Source of the DNA: JBOGXF01 sp050694275
GTDB taxonomy: Bacteria; Actinomycetota; CADDZG01; WHSQ01
DNA length: 23,511 nucleotides
Direction of reading: 5' to 3'
NCBI GenBank assembly: GCA_050694275.1
Contig: JBOGXF010000017.1
Coordinates: 1-23,511, forward strand
Below, in pieces: positions 1 through 7,479 of the stretch. The translations under genes were made by a program, and so were the position numbers. Each line of letters begins with the position of its first letter. The stretch's first letter is position 1. The notes below the pieces were generated by a model that was not told the origin of the DNA, did not search any database, and saw only the letters and a program-made list of their open reading frames with translations.

Positions 1-149
1 TCGACTGGCTCGAGGCCGGCGAGCCACTCCCGCACCGGCTCACGCGCCGCGGGGGCGATCCGGCCGCGCCTCACTTCTCCTGTCTCCATGTCCTGCCACC
101 TGAAGGTGATCTGACTCCGGTGAACATCCAAAGCGCCTACGATCCTCAT
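1..149 (-). CDS. IS110-family transposase, N-terminal part (runs off the left edge)
   Basis: Only the first 49 codons are in the window. The protein begins MRIVGALDVHRSQITF and continues with TGEVRRG and a PAAREPVREWL stretch, the usual opening of IS110-type DEDD transposases/recombinases. The first catalytic Asp is the D of ALDVHRS (residue 8). The ATG at 149 is preceded by a good ribosome site (GAGGAGGT) about five bases upstream. IS110 enzymes are known to recombine DNA guided by a bridge RNA transcribed from a noncoding end of the element. For many IS110 elements that end lies upstream of the gene, here to the right. Whether the element is intact cannot be judged from this window. Confidence 0.82.
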   Translation of the reverse strand, partial: MRIVGALDVHRSQITFRWQDMETGEVRRGRIAPAAREPVREWLAGLEPV

Positions 150-214
150 CGGACCTCCTCGAGCTCCGTCGACATGACACCGCGTGGTATCACGCTTGGG
201 CCGAGGGGGTCCTC
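150..214 (-). mobile_element. Probable noncoding end of the IS110 element
   Basis: This stretch separates the transposase start from the stop of the next gene. It holds an imperfect palindrome at 175-192 (TGACACC-GCGT-GGTATCA on the + strand, one G-U type mismatch) that can fold as a short hairpin. The transposase ribosome site is at the left. The exact element boundary is not visible, because IS110 elements usually lack clear terminal inverted repeats. It could extend into the 3' end of the neighbouring gene. Confidence 0.35.
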
Positions 215-814
215 CTACATGCCATCTTTTCTTAGCGGTTCGGATTCGATGATCTCCGCGTCGTGAATCAACCAACGATCTGAAAGGCGATGAAGGGTCC
301 ATTCCACGGTCCAGCGCTCAACGGCAGGGTCCTGCGTTACATCTTTGCCTTGCTCATCAATAAACCGGGGAGTGACGACCACTGTCTGGAGTAGCAGAAT
401 TTCTGACGGATCGTTTGACGACAGAGACACTTCCTCTGTTTCCTCCGATGTCCGAACCAAGACGGAATCTCGAGTGAGTCTTCTTATCGATGCGGCGACT
501 CTTTGTCCTGCGGGGCTATCCGGCGTGAACGCCAGCGACAGCAGGCTCGGATCCCGCTCGCGTAATGCCCGCAGCCGCAACTCGTTGAGCTCCTCGAACT
601 TCGCGATCGCTTCGGCGTCGGTCAGGGCAAAGCCCTCGGCCGGGCGCGCGTTCGTGCTCGGCCCGGGCGTGTCCCGGCCAACGAAGAACAGCGCGAGCAC
701 CGCGGCGGCGACGGGGATGAGCAACAACAAGAACGCCTTGCCGGGGGACAGGACCCCTCGGGGCTTGGCGCGCGTCGCCGGAACCCTCCCCGGCGCATCC
801 TGTCCGGTGTGCAT
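215..814 (-). CDS. Membrane-anchored protein of unknown function with a soluble C-terminal domain
   Basis: 199 aa from the ATG at 814, chosen because AAGG lies six bases upstream. A TTG at 850 would add 12 residues and has no convincing ribosome site. A basic N-terminus is followed by one hydrophobic segment at about residues 28-46 (AFLLLLIPVAAAVLALFFVG), then a polar domain outside the membrane. That domain starts with an acidic helix (AEAIAKFEELNELRLRAL), and its C-terminal strands (VERWTVEWTLHRLSDRWLIHDAEI) resemble the alpha+beta fold of NTF2/SnoaL- or Tim44-like domains. That fold is an impression from the pattern, not a match. No catalytic motif is seen. It stands alone, 65 bases upstream of the IS110 transposase and transcribed in the same direction. 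Confidence 0.6.
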   Translation of the reverse strand: MHTGQDAPGRVPATRAKPRGVLSPGKAFLLLLIPVAAAVLALFFVGRDTPGPSTNARPAEGFALTDAEAIAKFEELNELRLRALRERDPSLLSLAFTPDSPAGQRVAASIRRLTRDSVLVRTSEETEEVSLSSNDPSEILLLQTVVVTPRFIDEQGKDVTQDPAVERWTVEWTLHRLSDRWLIHDAEIIESEPLRKDGM

Positions 815-1374
815 ACGCCGCCTTATGGGAACCGGGCGAAAATGACCCAAAACTCTTATCCCATGCCGGGGCCATGGCGCAACTCCGGGAAAAGCACCCC
901 CGGGCTCGCCGCCCCGGGCGGGAAACGCCCGGTGCCCGTGGCGTCGCGGGCCTGATCCACACCCACTTCGTCACGTGCCCCTCGGGCGTCGGGCCGACGC
1001 GGGCCCGAGTCAGGGTTCGGGAGGCGTCAGCTTGCCGGCCTTGCGGTCGCGTTTCGTCTTCTCCTGGTGGCAGCCCCAGCACCGGGGGTCGAGGTTGTCG
1101 GTCGACGCCGTCGGCCGGTCCTCACCTCGTCCGCGTTGCCGCTCTCCCAGCCGGAAGAGACGTGTAGCAGGCCTCCGAATCCGTAAAAACTACGGATGTT
1201 TTCCCTCTCTGAAGACGGATCGGCCACGGTCGGCGGTAGGCCGGGTCTTCCACGGTCGGACCCGCACGAGGACCGCGAAGAAACTCCCCACAGAAACCAT
1301 GAGAGTTTGAAGGAAAACCACAGTCCGGCATCCGCGCGCGCCTATATTCGAACGAGGTTCTGAGAGGGGAGGCG
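815..1374. other. Region without an intact gene (815-1374)
   Basis: No frame here gives a convincing complete protein; the open frames are high-GC shadows. It contains a decayed HNH fragment (listed separately), a perfect GC hairpin at 914-932 (CCGGGCG-GGAAA-CGCCCGG, no T tract) and a perfect small palindrome at 1181-1199 (ATCCGTA-AAAAC-TACGGAT). An AT-richer stretch at 1185-1330 leads to the ribosome site of the next gene. No tRNA or terminator was recognised. Confidence 0.6.
1010..1111 (-). pseudogene. C-terminal remnant of an HNH endonuclease
   Basis: Reading the minus strand from about 1111 down to the TGA at 1010-1012 gives STDNLDPRCWGCHQEK followed by TKRDRKAGKLTPPEP and stop. The NL-x2-RCxxCHxxKTxRD layout is the C-terminal half of an HNH domain: the Asn-Leu, the CxxC zinc knuckle and the final metal-binding His. 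The upstream half with the first His is missing in this frame. Upstream sequence in another frame does not obviously restore it, so the gene is truncated or frameshifted. HNH genes of this kind are common in actinobacterial mobile DNA. Confidence 0.55.
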
Positions 1375-2772
1375 ATGGGGCGCAGCCGGACGAGGAGCAA
1401 GAACAAGAGGAAAACCAGTAATCCGAACGGAAACGGCTCGGCGTTCAGGTTCCGCATCCCGATCGAGGAACCCGACGCTTCCCACGAGGCACCCGAAGAA
1501 ATCGGCCTCAACGGGTTCGACCTCCCGGACTGGCTCGTCGAGCCGCTCTACGAGGTTGCCGTCGTCGGACTCGAATTCATGCAGCGCAACGAGGTTCCCG
1601 CGCGTCTCGTCCCCCTGATCGGGCGCCGGGCCCGCAAGCTCAAGAAGGCCGAGCGAGAGACGATCCTCGCCGCGCTCGGCCACCACGAGCGCTTCACCGC
1701 GCTGACCTTCCAATTCTTCCGGGAAGCTCATCGGGAATGTATGGAGCCCTACGAGGACACCCTCGTCGAGGAGATCATCGAGGACCTCGACGCCGGCGAG
1801 GAGGATCCCTCTCACGTCGTGTCGCTGCTGATAGCGCACGGCCGCATCGATGACGCCCGCGCCGTCACGAAGTGGATCGAGGACGAGCCGCTTCCCTCCG
1901 ACCTTCTCGAAACCGTGGTCGGCGAGCTCGCGCGAGACCAACGGGAGACCCTCAGCCGGCTCGACGCCACCGACCGCGAGCTCTCGGCCGAAAGGAAGGC
2001 GGCCAAACGCCTTAAACGGCGGGCCGACAAGGCTGCCGCGGTCGAGCGGAGCCACAGGGAGAAGCATCGCGAGGCCGAGCGGAGGGCCACCGAGGCGGAG
2101 CGAAAGCTCGCCGAGGCGACCGCCGGCAGCGAGACGCTGCAGAGACGCATTTCCGCCCTCGAAGCCGAGGTCGAGGCCGGGCGCAGAGAGCGGCGCGACC
2201 TCCTCGCCGAGCTGCAAGCGCTTCAGGCGCGCTTCAGCCGGGCACGCAGAGAGCTCAAGCTCACCCGGGCCAAGGTCCCCAAGGAGTTGGAGCCGCCGCG
2301 GCCCAAGCGCAGGCGACCGGCCCCGCCCCCGAGCGCAGGCGATCTCAGGCGGCGCTATCTCGCCGGGGGCGCCCGCGAGGTTCTGCGTCAGAAGCGAATT
2401 CTTGTGCTAGTCGATGGCTACAACGTCGGGCTCGGTCACATCAGGACGGAGAAAGTCGCCGACAAGCGCAGGAGGCTCGAAACCGCGCTCGAGAGCTACC
2501 GGGCGCGCACCAAGAACCCCGTGATGGTCGTGTACGACGGGGCCAAGGTCGCGTGGTTCTACGTTCCGACTGCGGGGCGGCGAGACATCACGCGCGTCTT
2601 CACCACGGACGGAGAGACCGCGGACGACTACCTCGTCGCCGAGCTCGAGGCGGGGACCAACGGGCACGCGCCGGTGGTGGTGACTTCCGACCGAGAGTTG
2701 CGGGAGCGCTGCATCGCGCTGGGGGCGTTTGCCATCTCGTCGGGAGAGCTGGTGGACTGCCTGACCCTGTAG
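1375..2772 (+). CDS. Coiled-coil protein with C-terminal NYN (PIN-like, YacP-type) RNase domain
   Basis: 465 aa. The ATG at 1375 follows an AGGGGAGG ribosome site. A basic start and a mainly helical N-terminal region (to about residue 175) are followed by a long Arg/Glu/Ala-rich coiled coil (about residues 180-305) and a Pro/Arg-rich linker. Residues 340-465 form the NYN domain: ILVLVDGYNVGLG with Asp347 and Asn350, VVYDGAK, an acidic pair in ETADDYLV, and the closing VVTSDRELRERC. These acidic residues are where PIN/NYN nucleases hold their metal. The family acts in RNA processing or decay in the cytoplasm; the target of this one is unknown. The coiled coil suggests oligomerisation. The following gene starts 73 bases later and could be co-transcribed. 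Confidence 0.78.
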   Translation: MGRSRTRSKNKRKTSNPNGNGSAFRFRIPIEEPDASHEAPEEIGLNGFDLPDWLVEPLYEVAVVGLEFMQRNEVPARLVPLIGRRARKLKKAERETILAALGHHERFTALTFQFFREAHRECMEPYEDTLVEEIIEDLDAGEEDPSHVVSLLIAHGRIDDARAVTKWIEDEPLPSDLLETVVGELARDQRETLSRLDATDRELSAERKAAKRLKRRADKAAAVERSHREKHREAERRATEAERKLAEATAGSETLQRRISALEAEVEAGRRERRDLLAELQALQARFSRARRELKLTRAKVPKELEPPRPKRRRPAPPPSAGDLRRRYLAGGAREVLRQKRILVLVDGYNVGLGHIRTEKVADKRRRLETALESYRARTKNPVMVVYDGAKVAWFYVPTAGRRDITRVFTTDGETADDYLVAELEAGTNGHAPVVVTSDRELRERCIALGAFAISSGELVDCLTL

Positions 2773-2774
2773 CG

Positions 2775-2827
2775 GGGGACAGGAATCCACCCAACTCGCG
2801 TCTAAGCATTCCCCTTAGGTAGTCCCC
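2775..2827. repeat. Nested inverted repeats between two + strand genes
   Basis: GGGGAC (2775-2780) pairs with GTCCCC (2822-2827), and inside it GGAAT (2782-2786) pairs with ATTCC (2808-2812). CTAAG (2802-2806) and CTTAG (2814-2818) form a further small pair. Together they fill the gap between the NYN gene and the hydrolase. They could fold as a hairpin in the transcript or be a decayed REP-like palindrome. There is no T tract, so it is not a standard terminator. Confidence 0.35.
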
Positions 2828-2845
2828 GACCGCAGGAGGAGAAAA

Positions 2846-4636
2846 TTGCTGCGGCGCGCGCTCGCACTGGCAGGTGTACTGGCTCTCGTGGGTACCTTCG
2901 TCCCAGCCTCGAGCCTCGCTCGGGCCGCCGGTTCATCCGGAGGCCGTGTCACCGCCGGGCCCCCGCTCGACTACAGGAAGGTCAAGGGCCTCACTCAGCC
3001 CCGCTACAAGACGACTCGTGAGTCGGTGGAGGTCGAGACGAAGGACGGCATCAATCTCTACCTCGAGGTCGTCCGCCCAAAAGCCAAGGGCCGCTTCGGC
3101 GTCATCATCTACTCCGGTCCCTATCACGGGACCCTCCAGGACCGCACCGGCACTCGCATCCTGCCGGGCCCGGTGAACGCCAAGGGCGAACACATCGGGC
3201 TGTCCGGGTACTTCGCACCCCGCGGCTACGCGGTCGTGTTCATGGACCTGCGCGGCACGGGCCGCTCCGAGGGGTGCCTCGATCATCTCGGCCCCAACGA
3301 CGGAGCCGACCTGAAACGTGTCGTCGAGTGGGCAGCGAAACAGAAATGGTCGAACGGACGCGTCGGGATGACCGGTCATTCCTACGTCGGCTCGACGCCG
3401 ATGCTGGCCGCGGCGCAGAACCCCAGGGGACTCGCGACGATCGTCCCGAGCGCCGGCATCGCGCGCATGTACGACCACAAGTTCCAGGACGGGGTGCCGT
3501 ATTTCCTTCAGTGGGCGGGTCCTCTGTTCGCCTACGAGATGCTGGCAATGGATCGCCACCTCCCTCCCGGCTTCAACAACCCGATCGGGGGCTCGACCGG
3601 CGACAACTTCGGCAACGACCCCCAGTACTTCGGCTGTGGCTGGACGACATCGACCGCGGTCACCGGCGACGCCTATCTGCGCGGCTACCAGGCGCAGTGG
3701 GACGTTGACCGAGACTTCACCAATGGCGCCACCAAGGCCGACATCCCCGTGTTCATCGTGCACGGCGTGAACGACAACGCGGCGCGCATCGCGGCCGCGG
3801 ACTGGTTCAACGATCGAGGCGGCCGGCGCGGGGACAAGGCATGGATCGGCCAGTGGGACCACGGGTCGGGCCGCTATCCCAACAGCCGCACGTGCCCGCA
3901 GAGCGCGACCGCGACGTGCGAGAACGACCAGTGGACGCTCGCCCTGCACGCGTGGTTCGACAAGCACCTGCTCGGACGCAACGTCGACACCGGGCCCGCG
4001 GCGGAGGTCTTCCTCAACAACGGCGCCGTCTTCACCGCCGATCAGTGGCCGCCCCGTCCCACGCAGTCGCTGATCCTGTATCTGAACGGAGACGGGGGCC
4101 TCGCGCAGAAGCCGGGCGAAGAGGCCACCGCGTCCTACAACGCGGCGCCCTCGTCATCCGGCTCTAACTCCGTGGCCTTCGAATCGAAGCCCTTCAAGAA
4201 GGAAACGCTGATCATCGGCGTTCCGAAACTGCGGCTTGTGGCGTCGCAGACGAGTCCCCTGCTGCACATCAACGCCACTTTGTTCGACCTGAAAGGCAAC
4301 AGCGCCGACGCCATCGGCCGCGCCAACTGGGCGATACAGCCCGAGCTCAGGGAAGGCATCGACGATCCTCAGCCGGTCATCCCGACCGAGGTCATGGAGA
4401 TGAATCTCGAGAGCATGGCGCAAGCCCATCTGCTCGAGAAGGGTCACACGCTGCGGCTCGTCGTCTCCGCACAGAATCCGGACAAGGTCCCCACGCTGGC
4501 GGCCGGAGGCCGCGTCACCGTCCACCTCGGCAAGAAGGGAACCAGGTTCTCGCTGCCGATCATCGCGAACCCGGTGCTGTACCGAGACTTCTGTCGCGGA
4601 CGCGACCCCTCGCTGTCGACCGCGACTTGCGTCTAG
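2846..4636 (+). CDS. Secreted CocE/NonD-type serine hydrolase (X-Pro dipeptidyl-peptidase, S15 fold)
   Basis: 596 aa from a TTG start at 2846, fixed by AGGAGG six bases upstream and by the signal peptide it begins (LRRALALAGVLALVGTFVPASSLARA; probable cleavage near residue 28). The S15 alpha/beta-hydrolase domain carries YAVVFMDLRGTGRSEG, the nucleophile elbow GHSYVG (Ser179), the acid in HGVNDN (Asp310) and the base in GQWDHGSG (His339), so the triad is complete. The last ~190 residues form the jelly-roll X-Pro dipeptidyl-peptidase C-terminal domain (VPKLRLVASQTSPLLHINATLFD and TLRLVVSAQNPD). Members cleave X-Pro dipeptides, acyl esters or beta-lactam-type acyl groups; the substrate here cannot be told. 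It should act outside the cytoplasm. Confidence 0.88.
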   Translation: MLRRALALAGVLALVGTFVPASSLARAAGSSGGRVTAGPPLDYRKVKGLTQPRYKTTRESVEVETKDGINLYLEVVRPKAKGRFGVIIYSGPYHGTLQDRTGTRILPGPVNAKGEHIGLSGYFAPRGYAVVFMDLRGTGRSEGCLDHLGPNDGADLKRVVEWAAKQKWSNGRVGMTGHSYVGSTPMLAAAQNPRGLATIVPSAGIARMYDHKFQDGVPYFLQWAGPLFAYEMLAMDRHLPPGFNNPIGGSTGDNFGNDPQYFGCGWTTSTAVTGDAYLRGYQAQWDVDRDFTNGATKADIPVFIVHGVNDNAARIAAADWFNDRGGRRGDKAWIGQWDHGSGRYPNSRTCPQSATATCENDQWTLALHAWFDKHLLGRNVDTGPAAEVFLNNGAVFTADQWPPRPTQSLILYLNGDGGLAQKPGEEATASYNAAPSSSGSNSVAFESKPFKKETLIIGVPKLRLVASQTSPLLHINATLFDLKGNSADAIGRANWAIQPELREGIDDPQPVIPTEVMEMNLESMAQAHLLEKGHTLRLVVSAQNPDKVPTLAAGGRVTVHLGKKGTRFSLPIIANPVLYRDFCRGRDPSLSTATCV

Positions 4637-5066
4637 CTGAGTCCCACGAAAAGCGCCGATTCTCCCCATGCTCAAGCGAGAAACTTCAAACCGAAGGCGA
4701 CTTGGCGTGCGACGATCACGGCAAACGCAAATTTTCAAAATCATTCTGAAAACGGCGCGCGGAAGGCACACCCCTCTCCCTCCTTTTGGTGGATGAGTGC
4801 AGTGACGGATAGCCCTTTGCCTGGACAAACGGCGAATATCAGCGTCCAACCGCCGCCGCCCAAAGCGCCACGGAAGGGAGCAAGCGAGGTCGATCGCCTC
4901 ACCTAACGCCCCACCGATCGCCTCACCCACGTCCCACCCTCATTGGCTCACCCATCGCGCCGCCCCATCGCGCCTACCACGGCCCGGTGAGTCCCTCTAA
5001 GCGAGGGTGTACGTGGCTCCCAGGGTGAGCGCTGAAGCGCGCCCGTTTCGTTCGAATCCTGCCGGG

Positions 5067-5186
5067 GTCGAGATCGTCCACACGCCGATTCAGGCACCTC
5101 GTGCCAACGCGTTCGCAGAACGCTGGGTCAGAACGGTGCGCACCGAATGTCTCGATTGGATCCTGGTTCTCGGGCGAAGACACCTG
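5067..5186 (+). pseudogene. Fragment of an integrase-core (DDE) transposase
   Basis: Forty codons read VEIVHTPIQAPRANAFAERW and then VRTVRTECLDWILVLGRRHL. This is the region around the third catalytic residue (the Glu of AFAERW) in rve-type transposases of the IS481/IS3-like kind. The first two Asp residues, the N-terminal HTH and the usual C-terminal HYNxxRPH segment are all missing. The frame continues only into unrelated sequence at both ends, so this is a doubly truncated relic and not a gene. Confidence 0.72.
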
Positions 5187-5278
5187 GGAGTGATCGCTTG
5201 CAGTGGCCCCACCGTGATCAGCTATTGGAAACCAAACGTGTGGATGCGGCACGTGGTGTGACACGATCTTTGCAGGGC

Positions 5279-5306
5279 GCGTTACGTCAACAAGCGCGCG
5301 TAACGC
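5279..5306. repeat. Perfect 8-bp inverted repeat (hairpin)
   Basis: GCGTTACG (5279-5286) and CGTAACGC (5299-5306) are separated by 12 bases. It lies about 90 bases past the integrase fragment and could be a stem-loop or a leftover end of the element. It is not followed by a T tract. Its core GTTAC/GTAAC recurs in the mazEF operator 400 bases downstream. Confidence 0.4.
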
Positions 5307-5692
5307 TACTCCGGAAACCACTCGGTCCTCTGCACCTCCTCAGCCGAGGTCACGTGTAGCTACCGACCAAGGACAGAATCGCGCGCCGGGTGAGGAGGGG
5401 TTACCAGCGGCCGCCGCAGGGCGGGGGAACCGCCTGCGTATCTGGCGCAGCAGAGTCCGGTAGTCGATTCGGTCGGGCGGCAATTTCTCCGATGTAATTC
5501 GACAGGTCACACCCTCTTACCCCACGGCCGCTACATCGTCCGTAGCGATGCGACACTCACTCTCGGGTCTAGGCCGCGGTGCGGCCGGTGCTCAGAGGCG
5601 GTGTCGCGATTTGTGTACCCCTCAGCATTTCGGGTTTTGGAATCGCGGCTATTTGCAGCGCCGCATGGTGTCGCGTCCCGGCCCGGACTGGC

Positions 5693-5721
5693 TTGACGGG
5701 TTATGGCGTTACATGTAACGT
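5693..5721 (+). promoter_or_regulatory. mazEF promoter with palindromic operator
   Basis: TTGACG (5693-5698) and TAACGT (5716-5721) are spaced by 17 bases, a good housekeeping -35/-10 pair. A perfect 14-base palindrome, CGTTACATGTAACG (5707-5720), covers the spacer and -10, as expected of a site where the MazE or MazEF complex represses its own promoter. Transcription should start about six to seven bases after the -10, at or beside the ATGATG of mazE, so the mRNA is probably leaderless. Confidence 0.62.
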
Positions 5722-5724
5722 GGG

Positions 5725-5946
5725 ATGATGGCCAAGCCCGAAAAGTCCCCGATTCAAGAACGGGTTCGCAAGCACCGCCAGCGTCTACGCGAGCAGGGAA
5801 TGCGCCCCATCCAGATCTGGGTCCCCGACGTGCGGTCGCCGGCCTTCGCCGAGGAAGCGCACCGTCAATCGGCGGCCGTGGCCGCCAGCGCGCAGGCGAG
5901 CGACGACCAAGCCTTCATCAGCGCAGTGAGCCAGGATGACGCTTGA
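5725..5946 (+). CDS. mazE: MazE-family antitoxin (DUF3018 type)
   Basis: 73 aa, or 72 if the second ATG at 5728 is used. It reads QERVRKHRQRLREQGMRPIQ and then IWVPDVRSPAFAEEAHRQS, the signature of the actinobacterial/proteobacterial DUF3018 antitoxins paired with MazF. The N-terminal half should bind DNA and the acidic C-terminal tail should neutralise the toxin. No Shine-Dalgarno sequence precedes the start, which agrees with a leaderless mRNA. The stop TGA overlaps the toxin start (TTGA), so the toxin is translationally coupled to the antitoxin. Confidence 0.85.
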   Translation: MMAKPEKSPIQERVRKHRQRLREQGMRPIQIWVPDVRSPAFAEEAHRQSAAVAASAQASDDQAFISAVSQDDA

Positions 5947-6275
5947 GGCGAGGTGAGATCTGGACCGCTGCGGGCGGAAGCGGGTACGCGGGCAAGCCTC
6001 GCCCAGTCGTGATCCTCCAGGACGATCGCTTCGACGTCACCCAATCGGTAACCGTCTGCGCCTTCACGACGGATCCTACGGACGCGCCGTTGATCCGTCT
6101 TCCGATCGAGCCGAATGAGATGAATGGCCTCAGCGCACCGAGCCAGCTCATGGTCGACAAGCTCACGACGGTTCCCAAATCCAAGCTCGGCGAAAGGATC
6201 GGGCGGCTGGGCGACGAGGACATGGTCCGCTTGGGTCGTGCCGTCGTGGTGTTCCTCGGCCTCGCCGGTCCCTGA
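5943..6275 (+). CDS. mazF: MazF/PemK-family mRNA interferase toxin
   Basis: 110 aa from a TTG start that overlaps the antitoxin stop by four bases. Family features are the N-terminal RRGEIW, GKPRPVVILQDDRF, the CAFTTDP strand with its Thr/Ser-type catalytic region, and KLTTVPKSKLGERIGRL near the C-terminus. MazF toxins cleave mRNA at short sequence motifs and arrest growth when the labile antitoxin is lost. The length is normal and no frame damage is seen, so the toxin is probably functional. The pair sits between relics of mobile elements and the end of the convergent pepP operon, a typical landing place for TA modules. Confidence 0.9.
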   Translation: MRRGEIWTAAGGSGYAGKPRPVVILQDDRFDVTQSVTVCAFTTDPTDAPLIRLPIEPNEMNGLSAPSQLMVDKLTTVPKSKLGERIGRLGDEDMVRLGRAVVVFLGLAGP

Positions 6276-6387
6276 CTTCGAGGCCTCCGGAACCAGCCAG
6301 GGCCGTCCCGAACTCCCAAAGCGACCGGAGTCCTGTTGTTTGTATCCCGCCGGGGGCACCGCGCGCGGGGGTTCTTTTGGCCGATGA

Positions 6388-6402
6388 CTACCTCCCAGGT
6401 AG
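6388..6402 (-). terminator. Weak hairpin just after pepP (possible terminator)
   Basis: CTACCT-GGG-AGGTAG on the minus strand begins directly after the pepP stop codon (6403-6405). The stem is six base pairs and no T tract follows, so it is at best a factor-dependent terminator or an RNA 3'-end stabiliser. The 127-base convergent gap between mazF and pepP shows no better candidate. Confidence 0.3.
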
Positions 6403-7479
6403 CTACAGCTCGATGAGTTCTTCTTTGGGGGCGCCGGTGAGCACCTCGGCCCCCCCGTCGGTCACGAGCACGCAGTCCTCGATGCGAATTCCCCCCGAGC
6501 CGACCACGTACACGCCCGGCTCGACCGTGACGACGTCTCCCGCGACGAGCGTGTCCTCGGAGATGCGGTGAAGGCGCGGCGCCTCGTGGACGTCGAGGCC
6601 GACCCCGTGACCGAGGCCGTGACCGAAATCGTCGCCGTGTCCCGCGTCGGCGATGACCTTGCGCGCCGCGGCGTCGACCTCGGCTCCACCCTTGCCGGCG
6701 GCGATCGCGGCGGTCCCGGTCGCCTGGGCTCGCAGCACGAGGTCGTAGATGCGCTGCTGCTCGTCGGTCGCGGCGCCGAGCACGACCGTGCGAGTGAGGT
6801 CCGAGCAGTAGCCATCGACGCGGCAGCCGAAATCGAGCAGGACGACGTCCCCCTTCTCGAGCACCCGCTCGGACGGGGTGTGGTGGATGTGCGCGGACAG
6901 GGGGCCGGAGCCGACGATCGGCTCGAACGCCACCGCCTCGGCGCCGTTCTGGCGCATGCGCATCTCGACGTCGAGGGCGATCGCGCGCTCCGACGACCCC
7001 GGAGCGAGGCGGTCGAGCGCCCACGCGAACGTGTCGTCCGCGATGCGCACGGCACTCTTGATCAGCGCGACCTCGGCGGGCTCCTTGGCCCGGCGGAGCT
7101 CCTCGACGACGTCCTTGGTCGTGACGAGCTCGATCCCCTCCAGCCTCTCGTCGAGGTCGTCGCGTGTCGCAAGGGTCATCGACGCCCCCTCGATCCCGAG
7201 CCTCTTCGTCCCCGCCGCCGCGAGCCGCTCGGGGAGGAGGTCGGTCAGACGCGCCGGGTAGATCGCGATCTCGGCCCCCACAACGAGATCGCCGGCCCGG
7301 GCGGCGTAGCAGGGGTCACTGAAGAACACCGCCCCGCCATCGGTGACGAGCACCTGGCCGTTGCTCCCCGAGAACCCGGTGAGGTAGCGGACGTTGGTGA
7401 GGTTGGTGACGAGCAGCGCGTCGACGCCGGCGCCGTCGAGCTTGTCTCGGACTCGCCGGATGCGTCCCTCGTGGTCCAT
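6403..7479 (-). CDS. pepP: Xaa-Pro aminopeptidase (M24 family)
   Basis: 358 aa from the ATG at 7479. An open frame extends 37 codons upstream, but that part overlaps aroQ and has no homology. The ATG overlaps the aroQ stop by one base (TGATG), pointing to translational coupling. The N-terminal creatinase-like domain (NVRYLTGFSGSNG) is followed by the pita-bread catalytic domain. Its five metal ligands are in place: two Asp in DFGCRVDGYCSDLTR, His in GHGLGHGVGLDVHE, and Glu in VTVEPGVYV and in GIRIEDCVLV. It removes N-terminal residues preceding proline, in the cytoplasm. Its place as last gene of an aro operon is common in Actinobacteria, where efp usually follows; efp is absent here. Confidence 0.93.
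   Translation of the reverse strand: MDHEGRIRRVRDKLDGAGVDALLVTNLTNVRYLTGFSGSNGQVLVTDGGAVFFSDPCYAARAGDLVVGAEIAIYPARLTDLLPERLAAAGTKRLGIEGASMTLATRDDLDERLEGIELVTTKDVVEELRRAKEPAEVALIKSAVRIADDTFAWALDRLAPGSSERAIALDVEMRMRQNGAEAVAFEPIVGSGPLSAHIHHTPSERVLEKGDVVLLDFGCRVDGYCSDLTRTVVLGAATDEQQRIYDLVLRAQATGTAAIAAGKGGAEVDAAARKVIADAGHGDDFGHGLGHGVGLDVHEAPRLHRISEDTLVAGDVVTVEPGVYVVGSGGIRIEDCVLVTDGGAEVLTGAPKEELIEL

Larger units (their letters stand above)
4637..5692. other. 1-kb region without an intact gene; relics of mobile DNA
   Basis: No complete gene is supported. From left to right it holds: an AT-rich hairpin TTTTCA...TGAAAA at 4732-4752; a low-complexity CACC/ATCGC-rich stretch with GATCGCCTCACC twice (4892-4903, 4916-4927) and related words to about 4975; the integrase fragment at 5067-5186; an inverted pair TGATCGC/GTGATCA at 5191-5220; the hairpin at 5279-5306; and about 380 bases (5311-5692) in which no gene or RNA is recognised. 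Base composition is less uniform than in the flanking genes, as expected of eroding insertions. Confidence 0.55.

Noticed and set aside
914..932. GC hairpin as terminator
   Set aside because: A good stem but no T tract on either strand, and no gene ends directly beside it.
4892..4975. CRISPR or tandem repeat array
   Set aside because: Short degenerate words (CACC, ATCGC) with irregular spacing and no repeat-spacer structure.
5049..5064. GTTCGAATC, resembling a tRNA T-loop
   Set aside because: The flanking bases do not pair into a T stem, no acceptor or anticodon arm can be built, and the bases lie at the edge of the transposase fragment.
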